Assembly (NCBI GenBank): GCA_000024525.1
Contig: CP001769.1
Coordinates: 2,776,001-2,840,000, forward strand
Source: Spirosoma linguale DSM 74
Lineage (GTDB): Bacteria; Bacteroidota; Bacteroidia; Cytophagales; Spirosomataceae
Direction: 5' to 3'
DNA length: 64,000 nucleotides
Below the pieces are notes generated by a model. The model was not told the DNA's origin and ran no database searches. It worked only from the letters and a program-made list of their open reading frames with translations. The translations under genes were made by a program, and so were the position numbers. Positions within the stretch are counted from its first letter, which is position 1, and each line of letters starts with the position of its first letter. Of the stretch, positions 1 to 8,913 are shown one piece after another.

Positions 1-440
1 CCTGTATACTCAGGTTTTGGATTCTCATTCGTAAGTTTTAATTCATAGCCTGTTACGCCATCTTCATAGTCAAATGGCTTTACCAGAAAGTTATATTTCG
101 TTTCTGCGAAATCTATTCCTCCCTTTTGCAGTATAAAAGGCAGGGAAATAGCATAACTTTTGGCACCTTGAACCAACTCAAATGTTTGCTCTTCACCTTC
201 GCTACCAGGGATCAGGTATAATGATTTTATCTTCCGTTTCCCATCCTGTGTACCCACCTTGAACTGATTATTAGTAGGGTCCAGTCCTAATTGGGCTATC
301 GATTTAGATGGAAAAACTAGTTTACCCGTTGATGAAATGTAGCCAGTCACAGGTGATGTCTTAACAACAGGCTTTTCATCCTTTTTCTTGGCTTCGCTAT
401 TCTCATCAGGAGAAAAGAACCGTATTTGCTTCGCTTTCAT
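1..440 (-). CDS. Hypothetical protein, C-terminus beyond window edge
   Basis: An open frame reads leftward from an ATG at 440 to the window edge without a stop, so about 146 codons are visible and the C-terminus is missing. The N-terminus (MKAKQIRFFSPDENSEAKKK) is followed by a Lys/Glu/Asp-rich linker of roughly 20 residues, then a segment rich in beta-prone and aromatic residues. There is no signal peptide, so it is probably cytosolic. A TATATTTG -7 promoter element lies about 40 bases upstream. I do not recognise the family. That it is a real gene is supported by the uninterrupted frame, a sensible start and normal codon use; the function is unknown. Confidence 0.7.
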   Translation of the reverse strand, partial: MKAKQIRFFSPDENSEAKKKDEKPVVKTSPVTGYISSTGKLVFPSKSIAQLGLDPTNNQFKVGTQDGKRKIKSLYLIPGSEGEEQTFELVQGAKSYAISLPFILQKGGIDFAETKYNFLVKPFDYEDGVTGYELKLTNENPKPEYT

Positions 441-478
441 TCGATAGTATATTTATTAATATTGACTAACAGACTTCA

Positions 479-486
479 CAAATATA
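479..486 (-). promoter_or_regulatory. Candidate Bacteroidota -7 promoter element
   Basis: On the minus strand these bases read TATATTTG, matching the TAnnTTTG -7 consensus of the Bacteroidota primary sigma factor. It lies about 40 bases before the ATG at 440. No clear -33 TTTG is seen at the usual 19-base spacing. The rest of 441-687 is AT-rich and shows nothing else. Confidence 0.45.
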
Positions 487-687
487 GGTAGTCTTATTTT
501 TAAAAAAGAAAATCTATACAACAGAATATTTTCTAGCTCGGTAATTTTCTCAAAAAAAGATAAGATGTCAGTTGAGATTGGCTACGATTATTTAATAAAT
601 TATATAATCAGGTGCTGCCCCAGCCCCATCACGCAGAAAATATTTATGACTATTTCATAGTTTGCATATCCGTGGGTTTATGGACAG

Positions 688-750
688 CGTCTCCACAAAC
701 AAAAAAACTCAATACAATGAATGTATTGAGTTTTTTTGTTTGTGGAGACG
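688..750 (-). terminator. Long perfect hairpin ending tmRNA transcription
   Basis: Two perfect 29-base arms (688-716 and 722-750) enclose a 5-base loop (717-721). The minus-strand transcript has seven U residues in the second arm. The arm at 722-750 includes the 3' acceptor strand of the tmRNA (744-750), so the unprocessed precursor could fold its acceptor either with the tmRNA 5' end or into the terminator stem. Confidence 0.8.
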
Positions 751-1113
751 GAGAGATTCGAACTCTCGTCCAGTCAAGGAACCCGTCGTGCCTTCTACAT
801 GCTTAGGTATACTTAGGATTGTCGGGAATCGGCCCGGTGTATACCAAACCAAGCTTCATCCGTAGGTGCTTGTGTCTTACTCGGCCGTTAACACCATAAA
901 CCGAGCCAGCGCTGCGAGTCGATGCCTCCTGATCCAGCCAGCAGCACGTAGGCCGGGGAGACAATGGCTATTGCTTAATCCTCCGGATTAGGCAGCCATG
1001 GCGTAGTTATATTCGCCAGTTATTGTTTTGACGATTTGTTTGGGCGGGAAATACCGTCAACTCCCGACATGCTTACACGCGACTTCAGCAAGCTGTCAAT
1101 TCCGGTCGTCCCC
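743..1113 (-). ncRNA. ssrA: Transfer-messenger RNA (tmRNA)
   Basis: This is the tmRNA that rescues stalled ribosomes and tags truncated proteins for proteolysis. The 5' end GGGGACG (1113 leftward) pairs with CGTCTCC at 744-750 to form a seven-pair acceptor stem with one G-U. The T-arm GAGAGTTCGAATCTC is present next to it. The tag frame at 1017-991 reads GEYNYAMAA followed by TAA (990-988), close to the GEnNYALAA type usual in Bacteroidota, with M replacing L in the penultimate triplet. CCA is not encoded. Length, about 371 nt, is normal. A long hairpin terminator follows directly. Ends are inferred from stem pairing. Confidence 0.95.
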
Positions 1114-1286
1114 AGAGATTGTCACGCATACTTACGCACGTTTTTAAAACCTGAAACCTGCCACTTTGGTTCAAATTTTAGCTGAATAAACGGGCGGGTT
1201 TTGCTTAATTGGTTAAAACTAATTTATACTGAACAGGTTATACCCGTTGCTACGAGCCGCTAATTGGTTGTTTTGTCGCTATACTT

Positions 1287-1928
1287 ATGACATTTATGGC
1301 TTTTCAACGATTACTTTATCAGCAGCTAACGCCTTTTTTTGAACAGTATGATTTTTTTCTATTACCCGAAAAGAATCTGTATCGCCGGGCAACGTCAATA
1401 GGTTTCCAATCGATAATGCCCACGCTTACTGTCTACAATGATGAAACTGTACTAGACGTTAAGCTTGGTTGCCGGAATGAGCAAGTCGAGCAAATCGCTC
1501 AGCAGTTTGTAAGCAGTCCGGCAGTGAGTCATCAGGATGCGGTCACTATCACTGTTTCAATTAGTCAATTCAGCGGCTTTAAAATCGCCCCTTTCAAGCT
1601 TTCCACCGAAAAGGAATTAGTCACTACCTGCCGACAGATTGAGTCATTTTTTCAAACAAGTGGTTTCACATTTCTTAACTTTTCATGCACTTTACCCGTA
1701 TTAGACCATCTGTTAAATGAACAACCCAGTCGGCCCTGTCAGTACGTATATAACCAAATGCATCGTTATTATAAAGGATTAACAACAGCGAGTTTAACTC
1801 ATACGAATCAGTTCGATAGTTTATGCGATCAATACAGGCGCTTACTCGTAAAACAAACGCACAATCCTTATGAGCCGCTACAGTTTGAACGACTAATTGC
1901 CTACTTGCGGTACTATTTCTCAAATTAA
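1287..1928 (+). CDS. Hypothetical protein, 213 aa
   Basis: An intact 213-residue frame with two candidate starts three codons apart (1287 or 1296). It has no signal peptide and no transmembrane segment; the sequence is rich in Gln, Phe and Tyr and ends with an aromatic tail (RYYFSN). I do not recognise a family. It stands alone between the tmRNA gene, which is transcribed away from it, and a convergent hydrolase gene. The uninterrupted frame and lack of a competing reading frame of better quality support it as real. Confidence 0.6.
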   Translation: MTFMAFQRLLYQQLTPFFEQYDFFLLPEKNLYRRATSIGFQSIMPTLTVYNDETVLDVKLGCRNEQVEQIAQQFVSSPAVSHQDAVTITVSISQFSGFKIAPFKLSTEKELVTTCRQIESFFQTSGFTFLNFSCTLPVLDHLLNEQPSRPCQYVYNQMHRYYKGLTTASLTHTNQFDSLCDQYRRLLVKQTHNPYEPLQFERLIAYLRYYFSN

Positions 1929-1998
1929 CACGACAGATTACATATGTTATTTTGATTACTTGTTGCAACTACCGGCTAGTCATTCATTCTTTTATTTA

Positions 1999-2967
1999 CT
2001 ATTTCACAAATTTTGCAATATAATTTACCAGTCCTGGTGTAAGTGTCAAATTAGGATCGGTATATGTTTTTAAATTCTCGGCCCGGTCAAGAGGTGCATT
2101 TTTCAGGATATGACTCATTTCCTCAACCAGAATTAATGTAGCATCGGGTCTGGCAGCTTTGAGTAGTTCGGCCTCTTTCGTAGACACCTGACTATCGTGT
2201 TTCCCATTAATGATTAAGACGGGGCCCGTAAGATTCTTTATCACTGAAGCAGGATTATACGCCATCCATGAAATTAATCCGGGTTGGTTACCTGGGTTAA
2301 ACAGGCCCATTAAAAACGGATTTATTCGCTTCACATTATAACCGGCCTTTAGTGAATCCAGTATGGTAGCAGCAACAGAACTGAGTGTGTCCGGTAGCCC
2401 CGCCTTTAATTGATCTTTCAGCACATCTGCAATATTTCGACCGGGACCAGCCAGGGATATAAATTTACTGGACTTTGTTTTTTCGGCGGCCAGCATTCCA
2501 ACTAATGATCCCTCTGAGTGGCCCGCCACAACTACCGTTGAAAAGCGTTTGTCGGCCTTCAATTGGTTTATAAAACCTACAGCATCGCTCACATAAAAAT
2601 CAAAGCGATGCTCTGCCGGTTTAATCGTTTTTATAGCGGCCTGTAAGTTTGTACCCGATCCGCGTTTGTCGTATCTGGCTACAGCAATTCCTTTACTGGC
2701 TAAGCTATCGGCCAACATTTTGTAAGTATTCGGTTTCATACCATAGGGGTTATTCCCGTTCCGATCCGTTGGGCCAGAGCCGGCAATAAGCAGCACCACC
2801 GGCATTGTTTTTTTCGCCTTTTCGGGAATGGTAAGCGTTCCCTCCAGGGTTAGATCTGCACCCGTCGGAACAGTTATTTTGTACTGTAGAGGCTCTTCAG
2901 TTTGTGCCAGGGCGTTCAGACAAGAAAGGAGCAGTAGCAAAAAAAGGGGCGTGTTAAAACGGTTCAT
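1999..2967 (-). CDS. Secreted alpha/beta hydrolase
   Basis: A 322-residue alpha/beta hydrolase with an N-terminal signal peptide (hydrophobic LFLLLLLSCLNALAQ), so it is exported. The oxyanion-hole region is seen as LLIAGSGPTDRNG (about residues 60-72), the nucleophile elbow as GHSEGS (Ser in the middle, about residue 149), and a late acidic/His pair as INGKHD and EEMSH. This layout fits the peptidase-like esterases of the EstD type; the substrate cannot be told. It is the last gene of a probable operon with sdpI-like and sdpR-like genes transcribed in the same direction, 31 bases downstream of the former. Confidence 0.85.
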   Translation of the reverse strand: MNRFNTPLFLLLLLSCLNALAQTEEPLQYKITVPTGADLTLEGTLTIPEKAKKTMPVVLLIAGSGPTDRNGNNPYGMKPNTYKMLADSLASKGIAVARYDKRGSGTNLQAAIKTIKPAEHRFDFYVSDAVGFINQLKADKRFSTVVVAGHSEGSLVGMLAAEKTKSSKFISLAGPGRNIADVLKDQLKAGLPDTLSSVAATILDSLKAGYNVKRINPFLMGLFNPGNQPGLISWMAYNPASVIKNLTGPVLIINGKHDSQVSTKEAELLKAARPDATLILVEEMSHILKNAPLDRAENLKTYTDPNLTLTPGLVNYIAKFVK

Positions 2968-2998
2968 AAATCGGGGTTGTTTATGGGTGTTGATGCGG

Positions 2999-3661
2999 TT
3001 AATTTAATCGGTGAGCATTTTCCTGCCGGAAACAGATGTAAGAGTAAACAACCGGCACGAACGAGACGAGCAGTAAGATGCTAACGGTGATGCCTACTTT
3101 GTAGGCTAGTGGCAGTAGTAAGGCAAGTACCGTACTGACAATGCCGCCAGCTACCATCAGTCGCCCGCCCATGCGATGGGTTTTTCGCCATACGACCTCA
3201 TTATCGAGGGTCCAGGGCGTGCGAATACCCACAAACCAGTTGGGTTTTATGGTGGTGATGTAATTACCCACACCGGCAATCGTAACGCTGATTATCGCCA
3301 TCAAAACACTGACGAAACTTTCACTGGAAACCGAATGATTGGCTAAGTAAAACACCCAACTCATTATGGCTGAAGTAAGGAGCGTGAACATGAGCCGTAG
3401 TTTTTGGTAGTTTGCCGTTTGCAATTGTTTTCTGGGATCAATCATCGGCAGATAACGAAGCAACAGGTAAAGTAGAAGTGAGATAACCACCGTAAACAGG
3501 GCAGCCTGTTTTTTAGGCATCCAGCCGTTCGCGTTGCCAGCCAGATCGTAATGCGTTGTGATTTCGGCAGGAAGTTGATTCCAAATGAGGCCAAGATAGA
3601 TCAATGGTGCTGCTAAAAGCGCAATGATCAGGACTTCGATAGAGGTATTATTTGTTTTCAT
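2999..3661 (-). CDS. SdpI-family membrane protein (DUF1648)
   Basis: A 220-residue integral membrane protein with about six hydrophobic segments. The N-terminal part carries the DUF1648 signature (LPAEITTHYDLAGNANGWMPK, about residues 30-50) and the C-terminal half the SdpI motif NWFVGIRTPWTLDNEVVW. In Bacillus subtilis SdpI gives immunity to the SdpC toxin and controls the repressor SdpR at the membrane. Here no SdpC-like toxin gene is visible, so an immunity role is only analogy. It lies 23 bases downstream of the sdpR-like gene and is very likely co-transcribed with it. Confidence 0.88.
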   Translation of the reverse strand: MKTNNTSIEVLIIALLAAPLIYLGLIWNQLPAEITTHYDLAGNANGWMPKKQAALFTVVISLLLYLLLRYLPMIDPRKQLQTANYQKLRLMFTLLTSAIMSWVFYLANHSVSSESFVSVLMAIISVTIAGVGNYITTIKPNWFVGIRTPWTLDNEVVWRKTHRMGGRLMVAGGIVSTVLALLLPLAYKVGITVSILLLVSFVPVVYSYICFRQENAHRLN

Positions 3662-3684
3662 AATGCATACGATATACTAATGTT

Positions 3685-3984
3685 TCAGGATGCTTTCTGG
3701 GAGCTACTTGTTTCGGGTGAGGGCGCGTCTGTTTTCTGAAAGCTCATGAGCCAGGCCAGCAATTCGTCAAGGACAGTCGTGTTCAGGGTGTAGTTGATAA
3801 ATTGCCCCTGCTTTGTGGCTTCAACCAAACCCGACTGTCGTAATAAATCGAGGTGATGCGAAATACTGGGCTTGGTCATATCGAATCGCTCGGCAATTTC
3901 GCCGGCATTCATGTCACCCCCGCGCAACAGGTCCAGTATCTGCCGACGGGTCGGATCATTCAGGGCTTTAAATAAATTGTTCAT
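3685..3984 (-). CDS. ArsR-family autorepressor, SdpR-like
   Basis: A 99-residue ArsR/SmtB winged-helix repressor. The first 80 residues form the complete domain: LNDPTRRQILDLLRGGDMNA is the typical start and KPSISHHLDLLRQSGLV the recognition helix. No metal-binding ELCVCDL box is present, which agrees with the SdpR branch and not the metal-sensing branch. Residues 85-99 are a Ser/Pro-rich tail. It is the first gene of the sdpR-sdpI-hydrolase group and faces a set of TGTCTAA half sites just upstream of its start, so autoregulation is the likely mode of control. Confidence 0.88.
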   Translation of the reverse strand: MNNLFKALNDPTRRQILDLLRGGDMNAGEIAERFDMTKPSISHHLDLLRQSGLVEATKQGQFINYTLNTTVLDELLAWLMSFQKTDAPSPETSSSQKAS

Positions 3985-4004
3985 AAGCGAGGACTTAAAT
4001 AGTT

Positions 4005-4112
4005 AGATAAATGTCTAATTAATAATTTAGACAACTGTCTAAATATATACAAATGGCAGTTCCTGCTGATAAACGGCAGTTCTGTCTGATAACCAGTCGA
4101 CATTGTCTAAAT
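4005..4112 (-). promoter_or_regulatory. Candidate SdpR-type operator cluster
   Basis: A perfect inverted repeat ATTTAGACA-AC-TGTCTAAAT lies at 4025-4044. A further TGTCTAA half site is just beside it (around 4012-4019) and another at about 4103-4110. They sit directly upstream of the ArsR-type gene starting at 3984, the expected place for autorepression. Binding is inferred. The remaining part of the 300-base gap up to 4288 shows nothing else clear. Confidence 0.55.
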
Positions 4113-4287
4113 ATTGGCTTTCATGCCAAGAGACTTGTTTAAACCACCCAAATGGAGCTTTGTCAAGTGTGTTAATGGAGTTATCTTTGTCGATGTATAG
4201 TCAGAGTACTAGCCCCGGTGTTAGTTCTTTGGCCTGTTCTAAGCTGAATTATTAGTGTACAGGCCCTTTTTTAACTGTTGATTTATT

Positions 4288-4830
4288 ATGAAGCCGCTTC
4301 AGATTCGCTTAACCACCCTTACAATTTTTGTTCTGGCAACTGCCCTATTCAGGTTAGTGCCCCACTGGTACAACTTTACTCCGATTGCGGCCCTTGCCCT
4401 GTTTGGCGCTTCGCGATTTGAACGCAAGTGGCTGGGACTGGCAGTACCCATGGCTGCTATGCTACTGAGTGATAGCCTGATCGGGTTTCACGGCAATATG
4501 GGCGCGGTTTATCTCAGCTTCGGCCTTACCTGGCTTCTGGGCCTTTGGGCATTGCAACAACCGACAGCCGGGCGTATTGCAGCCGCTTCGGTAACTTCGT
4601 CGATACTGTTTTTTCTGGTGACAAACTTTTCAGTTTGGTATGGCAGTACGTTCTATCCACAAACGGCAGCTGGTCTACTGGGCTGTTATACGGCCGGGCT
4701 GGCGTTTTATAACGGTACATCATTCTTTCTGAACGGCCTGCTGGGCGACCTCTTCTTTAGTGCTGTATTATTCGGCGCTTACTACCTGCTTCAACAGCGC
4801 TATTCTGTACTGAGACCAGCCAGAAGCTGA
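4288..4830 (+). CDS. DUF6580-type membrane protein, putative transporter
   Basis: A 180-residue membrane protein with five to six hydrophobic helices. The segment FTPIAALALFGASRFERKW (about residues 29-47) is typical of the DUF6580 family, which resembles the substrate-binding (S) components of ECF transporters. The substrate is unknown. It is transcribed alone, divergent from the sdpR unit and convergent with the glycosidase gene downstream. No riboswitch is obvious in the upstream gap. Confidence 0.75.
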   Translation: MKPLQIRLTTLTIFVLATALFRLVPHWYNFTPIAALALFGASRFERKWLGLAVPMAAMLLSDSLIGFHGNMGAVYLSFGLTWLLGLWALQQPTAGRIAAASVTSSILFFLVTNFSVWYGSTFYPQTAAGLLGCYTAGLAFYNGTSFFLNGLLGDLFFSAVLFGAYYLLQQRYSVLRPARS

Positions 4831-4910
4831 TTGTCTTCTTTGTCTCTTCATCGATTCCCGCCAATTCAGTAGTGTTCTGATCATTGGCGGGAATCGTTGC
4901 GTTTAGGCCT

Positions 4911-7559
4911 CTACTTTAGGCTTCCATATTTCCGATTGATCAGTTCGGCCACCAGGCCCGTCCAGCCCGTCTGGTGGCTGGCACCCACTCCCCGTCCATT
5001 ATCACCATCGAAGTATTCATAAAAAAGTACATGATCCCGAAAATGGGGGTCTTTGTACTTTGGATGCTTCCCAAAAGATGGGCGTTCGCCATTGGCGTCC
5101 AGCGTGAACAGGCTGATAAGTCGATTGTTCAGCTCCCTGGCCACCTCTCTAAGGGTTATCTGCTGACCGGATCCAATTGGAAATTCGACCGTGAAACTGT
5201 CACCGAAATAGTGATAAAACCGTTCCAGGCTTTCAACCATCAGGTAGTTGGTTGGCATCCAGACGGGTCCACGCCAGTTGCTGTTACCGCCAAACATACC
5301 GCTATCGCTCTCGGCGGGTGTATAGGTCAATCGAAACGTTGTATGGTCCAGCGTAAATTCATATGGATTTTCCTGGTACACTTTCGAAACGGCGCGCACA
5401 CCGTGCGGGCTTAAAAACTCGGTTTCGTCCAGTACTTTAGCTAGCAGCGCTTTCAGACGAAATCCCCGTAACAGGCTGAGCAACCTTTTTTCATCAACTC
5501 CTTTTTCGGCGTACCGCGACACCTGATGGTACAGGTCGGGGCGGTGGCCCTGGAACCAGACCATGCGTTTTACAAATTCAGGATTTGCCTGTAACAACTC
5601 CGCGTCCAGCACCTCAACGGCAAACATGGGAATAAGCCCGACTAACGTACGAACTTTCATGCGATATATGGTACCGTCTTCCATCCGTAACTGGTCGTAG
5701 AAAAACGCGTCTTCTTCATCCCATAAACCGACGTTTGTATTGCCAATGTGGGTAATTGCTCCGGCGATATACAGAAAGTGATCGAAGAATTTGGTGGCCA
5801 TTTCGTCGTAAACCGGATCATGGCGAGCCAGTTCGAGCGCTATTCGCATCATGTTCAGCGCGTACATAGCCATCCAGCTGGTGCCATCCGCCTGCTCCAG
5901 ATGACTACCATCCGGAAAGGCGGTATTTCGGTCAAATACACCAATGTTGTCCAGTCCAAGAAATCCGCCCTCAAAAATGTTATTCCCGGACTGGTCTTTC
6001 CGATTCACCCACCAGGTGAAATTGAGCATAAGCTTATGGAAAATCGCGCGTAGGAACGTTAGATCCTGCTCGCCCGGTGGCTTACGTTCCAGTTCCAGGT
6101 GGTAGATCCGCCAGGTAGCCCAGGCCTGAACCGGTGGATTTACGTCTGAGAAATTCCATTCATAGGCAGGCAGTTGCCCATTGGGGTGCATAAACCATTC
6201 ATTCGTGAGCAGCATTAATTGCTGCTTGGCAAAATCAGGGTCGACGAGTGAAAGGGTTACGCAGTGAAAAGCCCAGTCCCAGGCAGCATACCACGGATAC
6301 TCCCATTTGTCGGGCATGGAAATCACCCCGGCATTGATAAGCTGTAGCCAGGTATGGTTACGCCCATGCAGGCGTTCGGGGGGCGGGGGCGGATTATTGG
6401 CATCGCCAGCCAGCCACCGCGACACATCATAATAGTAGTACTGCTTGCTCCAGAGCATGCCCGCAAAAGCCTGCCGCTGCACCCGTTTTTCGTCGTCGGT
6501 AGCGTCGGCTGGCTGTATGTGCGCATAAAACTCATCCGCTTCTTTTTTTCGATTGGTGAGTATGCGATCAAACGAGGCAAAAGGTAACTTAATCCCGCTC
6601 CCGGCCGACCCGGTGGCTTCGAGCCGAAGCCGAACAGTGGCTGATTCGCCAGCCTGGATCGTGAAGGTGTAGTGCGCTGCGGCTTTCGTGCCTTTCCTAT
6701 CGGGGTTGATGGTATTTCTGCCCTGTACTACATAATCATTAATGCCGTCTTTAGGATAGCAGGTGCCTGAATGGTTGTCGTAAAGCCGTGCCACATTGGA
6801 TTCATTCTCACAAAACAGCCAATTGGGTTGCCCTTCGGCATATAGGATGTAGCGACCCAGAGCAGAATCCTCTACCGATACTGTATTGTCGGGTTGTAGT
6901 ACCAGCGACGGATGGTAGTTGGGCACGCCATCGGTATCATCGCCAAAAATCCAGGTATTCCGAAACCATAGCGTTGGCAGCACATGCAGCGTTGCCGCTT
7001 CGGGTCCCCGATTATGTACGGTAACGGCCATCAATATATCGTGCGGTCCCGCTTTGGCGTACTCGACGAACACATCGAAGTACCGATTCTCATCGAACAG
7101 GCCGGTATCCAGCAATTCGAACTCTGGGTCAAGACGCCCTCTACGACCGTTTTCGGTTACAAGCCACTCGTAGGGATAAGCCGCCTGGGGGTATTTGTAC
7201 AGCATTCGCTGATACGAATGGGAAGGCGTATTATCGAGATAGTAATAGAGTTCCTTTACATCCTCACCATGATTTCCCTCGCCATTACTCAGGCCGAAGT
7301 ACCGTTCTTTCAGGATTGGGTCCTGACCATTCCAGAGTGCGAGTGCCAGACACAGTTGTTGTTTGTTGTCGCAAAAGCCCGCAATACCCTCTTCGCCCCA
7401 GCGATAGGTATAGCTACGGGCCATGTCGTGGGTTGTGAAGTTCCAGGCGTCTCCGTTGGCGCTATAATCTTCGCGTACGGTCCCCCATTGCCGGTCGGAC
7501 ACATAAGGGCCCCATTGCCGCCAGGCCGGATCATTCAGACGGTGGTGTTCGGTGGTCAA
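4911..7559 (-). CDS. MGH1-like / GH63-related glucosidase
   Basis: A large protein of about 882 residues of the MGH1-like glycosidase group related to GH63, with an (alpha/alpha)6 barrel in the C-terminal half. Supporting segments are WGPYVSDRQWGTVREDYS at the N-terminus, YPWYAAWDWAFHCVTLSLVDP, FLGLDNIGVFDRN and NWRGPVWMPTNYLMVESLERF. It has no signal peptide and is probably cytosolic; the substrate is an alpha-glucoside by family analogy. The frame extends to an ATG at 7622, but those 21 residues (MYSRSKTYILYLALSILYSE) fall in an imperfect intergenic hairpin, whereas homologs begin near TTEHHRL, so the TTG at 7559 is preferred. It follows an SDR gene in the same direction. Confidence 0.82.
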   Translation of the reverse strand: MTTEHHRLNDPAWRQWGPYVSDRQWGTVREDYSANGDAWNFTTHDMARSYTYRWGEEGIAGFCDNKQQLCLALALWNGQDPILKERYFGLSNGEGNHGEDVKELYYYLDNTPSHSYQRMLYKYPQAAYPYEWLVTENGRRGRLDPEFELLDTGLFDENRYFDVFVEYAKAGPHDILMAVTVHNRGPEAATLHVLPTLWFRNTWIFGDDTDGVPNYHPSLVLQPDNTVSVEDSALGRYILYAEGQPNWLFCENESNVARLYDNHSGTCYPKDGINDYVVQGRNTINPDRKGTKAAAHYTFTIQAGESATVRLRLEATGSAGSGIKLPFASFDRILTNRKKEADEFYAHIQPADATDDEKRVQRQAFAGMLWSKQYYYYDVSRWLAGDANNPPPPPERLHGRNHTWLQLINAGVISMPDKWEYPWYAAWDWAFHCVTLSLVDPDFAKQQLMLLTNEWFMHPNGQLPAYEWNFSDVNPPVQAWATWRIYHLELERKPPGEQDLTFLRAIFHKLMLNFTWWVNRKDQSGNNIFEGGFLGLDNIGVFDRNTAFPDGSHLEQADGTSWMAMYALNMMRIALELARHDPVYDEMATKFFDHFLYIAGAITHIGNTNVGLWDEEDAFFYDQLRMEDGTIYRMKVRTLVGLIPMFAVEVLDAELLQANPEFVKRMVWFQGHRPDLYHQVSRYAEKGVDEKRLLSLLRGFRLKALLAKVLDETEFLSPHGVRAVSKVYQENPYEFTLDHTTFRLTYTPAESDSGMFGGNSNWRGPVWMPTNYLMVESLERFYHYFGDSFTVEFPIGSGQQITLREVARELNNRLISLFTLDANGERPSFGKHPKYKDPHFRDHVLFYEYFDGDNGRGVGASHQTGWTGLVAELINRKYGSLK

Positions 7560-7582
7560 CTGTTCAGAATATAAGATACTGA

Positions 7583-7636
7583 GTGCAAGATATAGGATGT
7601 AAGTCTTGCTTCGACTATACATCTTATATCCTGCAC
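7583..7636. repeat. Imperfect intergenic inverted repeat
   Basis: Arms at 7583-7599 and 7620-7636 are complementary in 15 of 17 bases. The element lies between the SDR gene and the glycosidase and resembles other word-like hairpins of this window. It argues against the upstream ATG start for the glycosidase. Confidence 0.6.
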
Positions 7637-7642
7637 CTCAAC

Positions 7643-8452
7643 TTATCCATTATCAGCGAAACTCTCGAAAACGGTCATCCCGCCGTCAATAAAGATGCTG
7701 GCACCGGTAATGTAATCAGATAGATCGGAGGCTAGAAATACAGCCAGATTACCAATATCCGACGGTTGTCCTATACGGTTATAAGGAATCAGTGTCATCA
7801 GACTGTTCAGAGCCTGAGGAGTTTCCCAGGCTCCCCGATTGATGGGGGTCTGAATGGCACCGGGGCAAATACTGTTGACCCGTATCCCCTGTGGGCCGTA
7901 TTCCTGCGCCAGCGACTGCATCATCAGCTTTATCCCACCTTTGGAGGCTGCATAATTGACATGGCCAGCCCAGGGAATCACTTCATGAACTGAACTCATA
8001 CAGATAATCTTGCCGGTAGCAGCCGATACTTCGGGCCGTGGGCCCCGGCGCAAGAACTCCCGAATGGCTTCCCGTGCACACAAAAACTGTCCGGTCAGAT
8101 TCACCTTAATGACCGTATTCCACTCCTCAAGCGTCATCTCATGAAATTTGGCATCGCGCTGCAAACCGGCGTTATTGATTAAAATATCAATAGTACCATA
8201 CTTGGCTATGACATCGGCAAAAAGCTTACTCACCTGATCTTCTTCACTTACGTCGCATTGAATGACCACACCAGTGCCACCAGCATCGGTAATTTCCTTT
8301 AACACCGCATCAGCCGACGCTTTACTCTTGTCGGAGGAGTAGTTAACAACCACCGTTGCACCCGCTTCGGCCAGTGATTTAGCGACACCAGCGCCAATAC
8401 CGCTGCTTGACCCGGTAATTAAGGCAATCTGTCCCTGAAGTACTTTTTCCAT
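7643..8452 (-). CDS. SDR-family oxidoreductase, glucose 1-dehydrogenase-like
   Basis: A classical short-chain dehydrogenase/reductase of about 269 residues. Visible motifs are the Rossmann TGSSSGIG glycine motif, NNAG, the catalytic Ser in ICMSSVHE, the YAASK pair (YxxxK), and PGAIQTP after the active site. The GSSSGIG type with NYSSDKS at the end of beta 2 suggests NADP(H) use. It is annotated as glucose 1-dehydrogenase in many relatives, but the substrate is not fixed by the sequence. The frame opens at 8494; the start at 8452 (MEKVLQGQ) matches the usual SDR N-terminus. It is placed upstream of the glycosidase, so sugar oxidation after hydrolysis is plausible. Confidence 0.88.
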   Translation of the reverse strand: MEKVLQGQIALITGSSSGIGAGVAKSLAEAGATVVVNYSSDKSKASADAVLKEITDAGGTGVVIQCDVSEEDQVSKLFADVIAKYGTIDILINNAGLQRDAKFHEMTLEEWNTVIKVNLTGQFLCAREAIREFLRRGPRPEVSAATGKIICMSSVHEVIPWAGHVNYAASKGGIKLMMQSLAQEYGPQGIRVNSICPGAIQTPINRGAWETPQALNSLMTLIPYNRIGQPSDIGNLAVFLASDLSDYITGASIFIDGGMTVFESFADNG

Positions 8453-8913
8453 GCGTTCTTTTGCTTGTTTATACAGTAAGACAAAACAGCCCACTATGGT
8501 TTTAAGGAAACAGAGAGGTTAGGTTGAATTTAATGCCAGCCCCTCGTTGATTAACCTTCTGCATGAGTTCATTTTTTTGCATCTTCAGCCAGTTTGCACG
8601 TAAATCACTCGCTCTATCTTTAGCCCCTTTCGCTAACTCTAATTTTACCGTTTTCTCGAAATAGGATTTTTAGGTTGAAAATTAGGTACACCACCGTATA
8701 GAGTACAACTTTTTAGAATTATTAGAAAAATACAATTCATAAGCCTAAAATAGGGACTTGTTGTACTTTTTCAATAAACGCCCTAATTTGCTCAGAAGGA
8801 ATATAATTAAAATATGAAGTTTTCTTAAATGGCTGGTTCTCAGTATCGGCCCTATTGCAATGAATCGCCTTCATCGCACACCTTTGTCACGGTAAAACAA
8901 AAATTTCAAGCCA

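Noticed and set aside
612..865. Small frames across the tmRNA terminator and 3' part
   Set aside because: They overlap the tmRNA 3' end and its hairpin, which explain the sequence fully.
7560..7622. Signal peptide for the MGH1-like glycosidase
   Set aside because: The residues come from an intergenic hairpin-like repeat and do not resemble a signal peptide with a cleavage site; homolog starts begin further inside.
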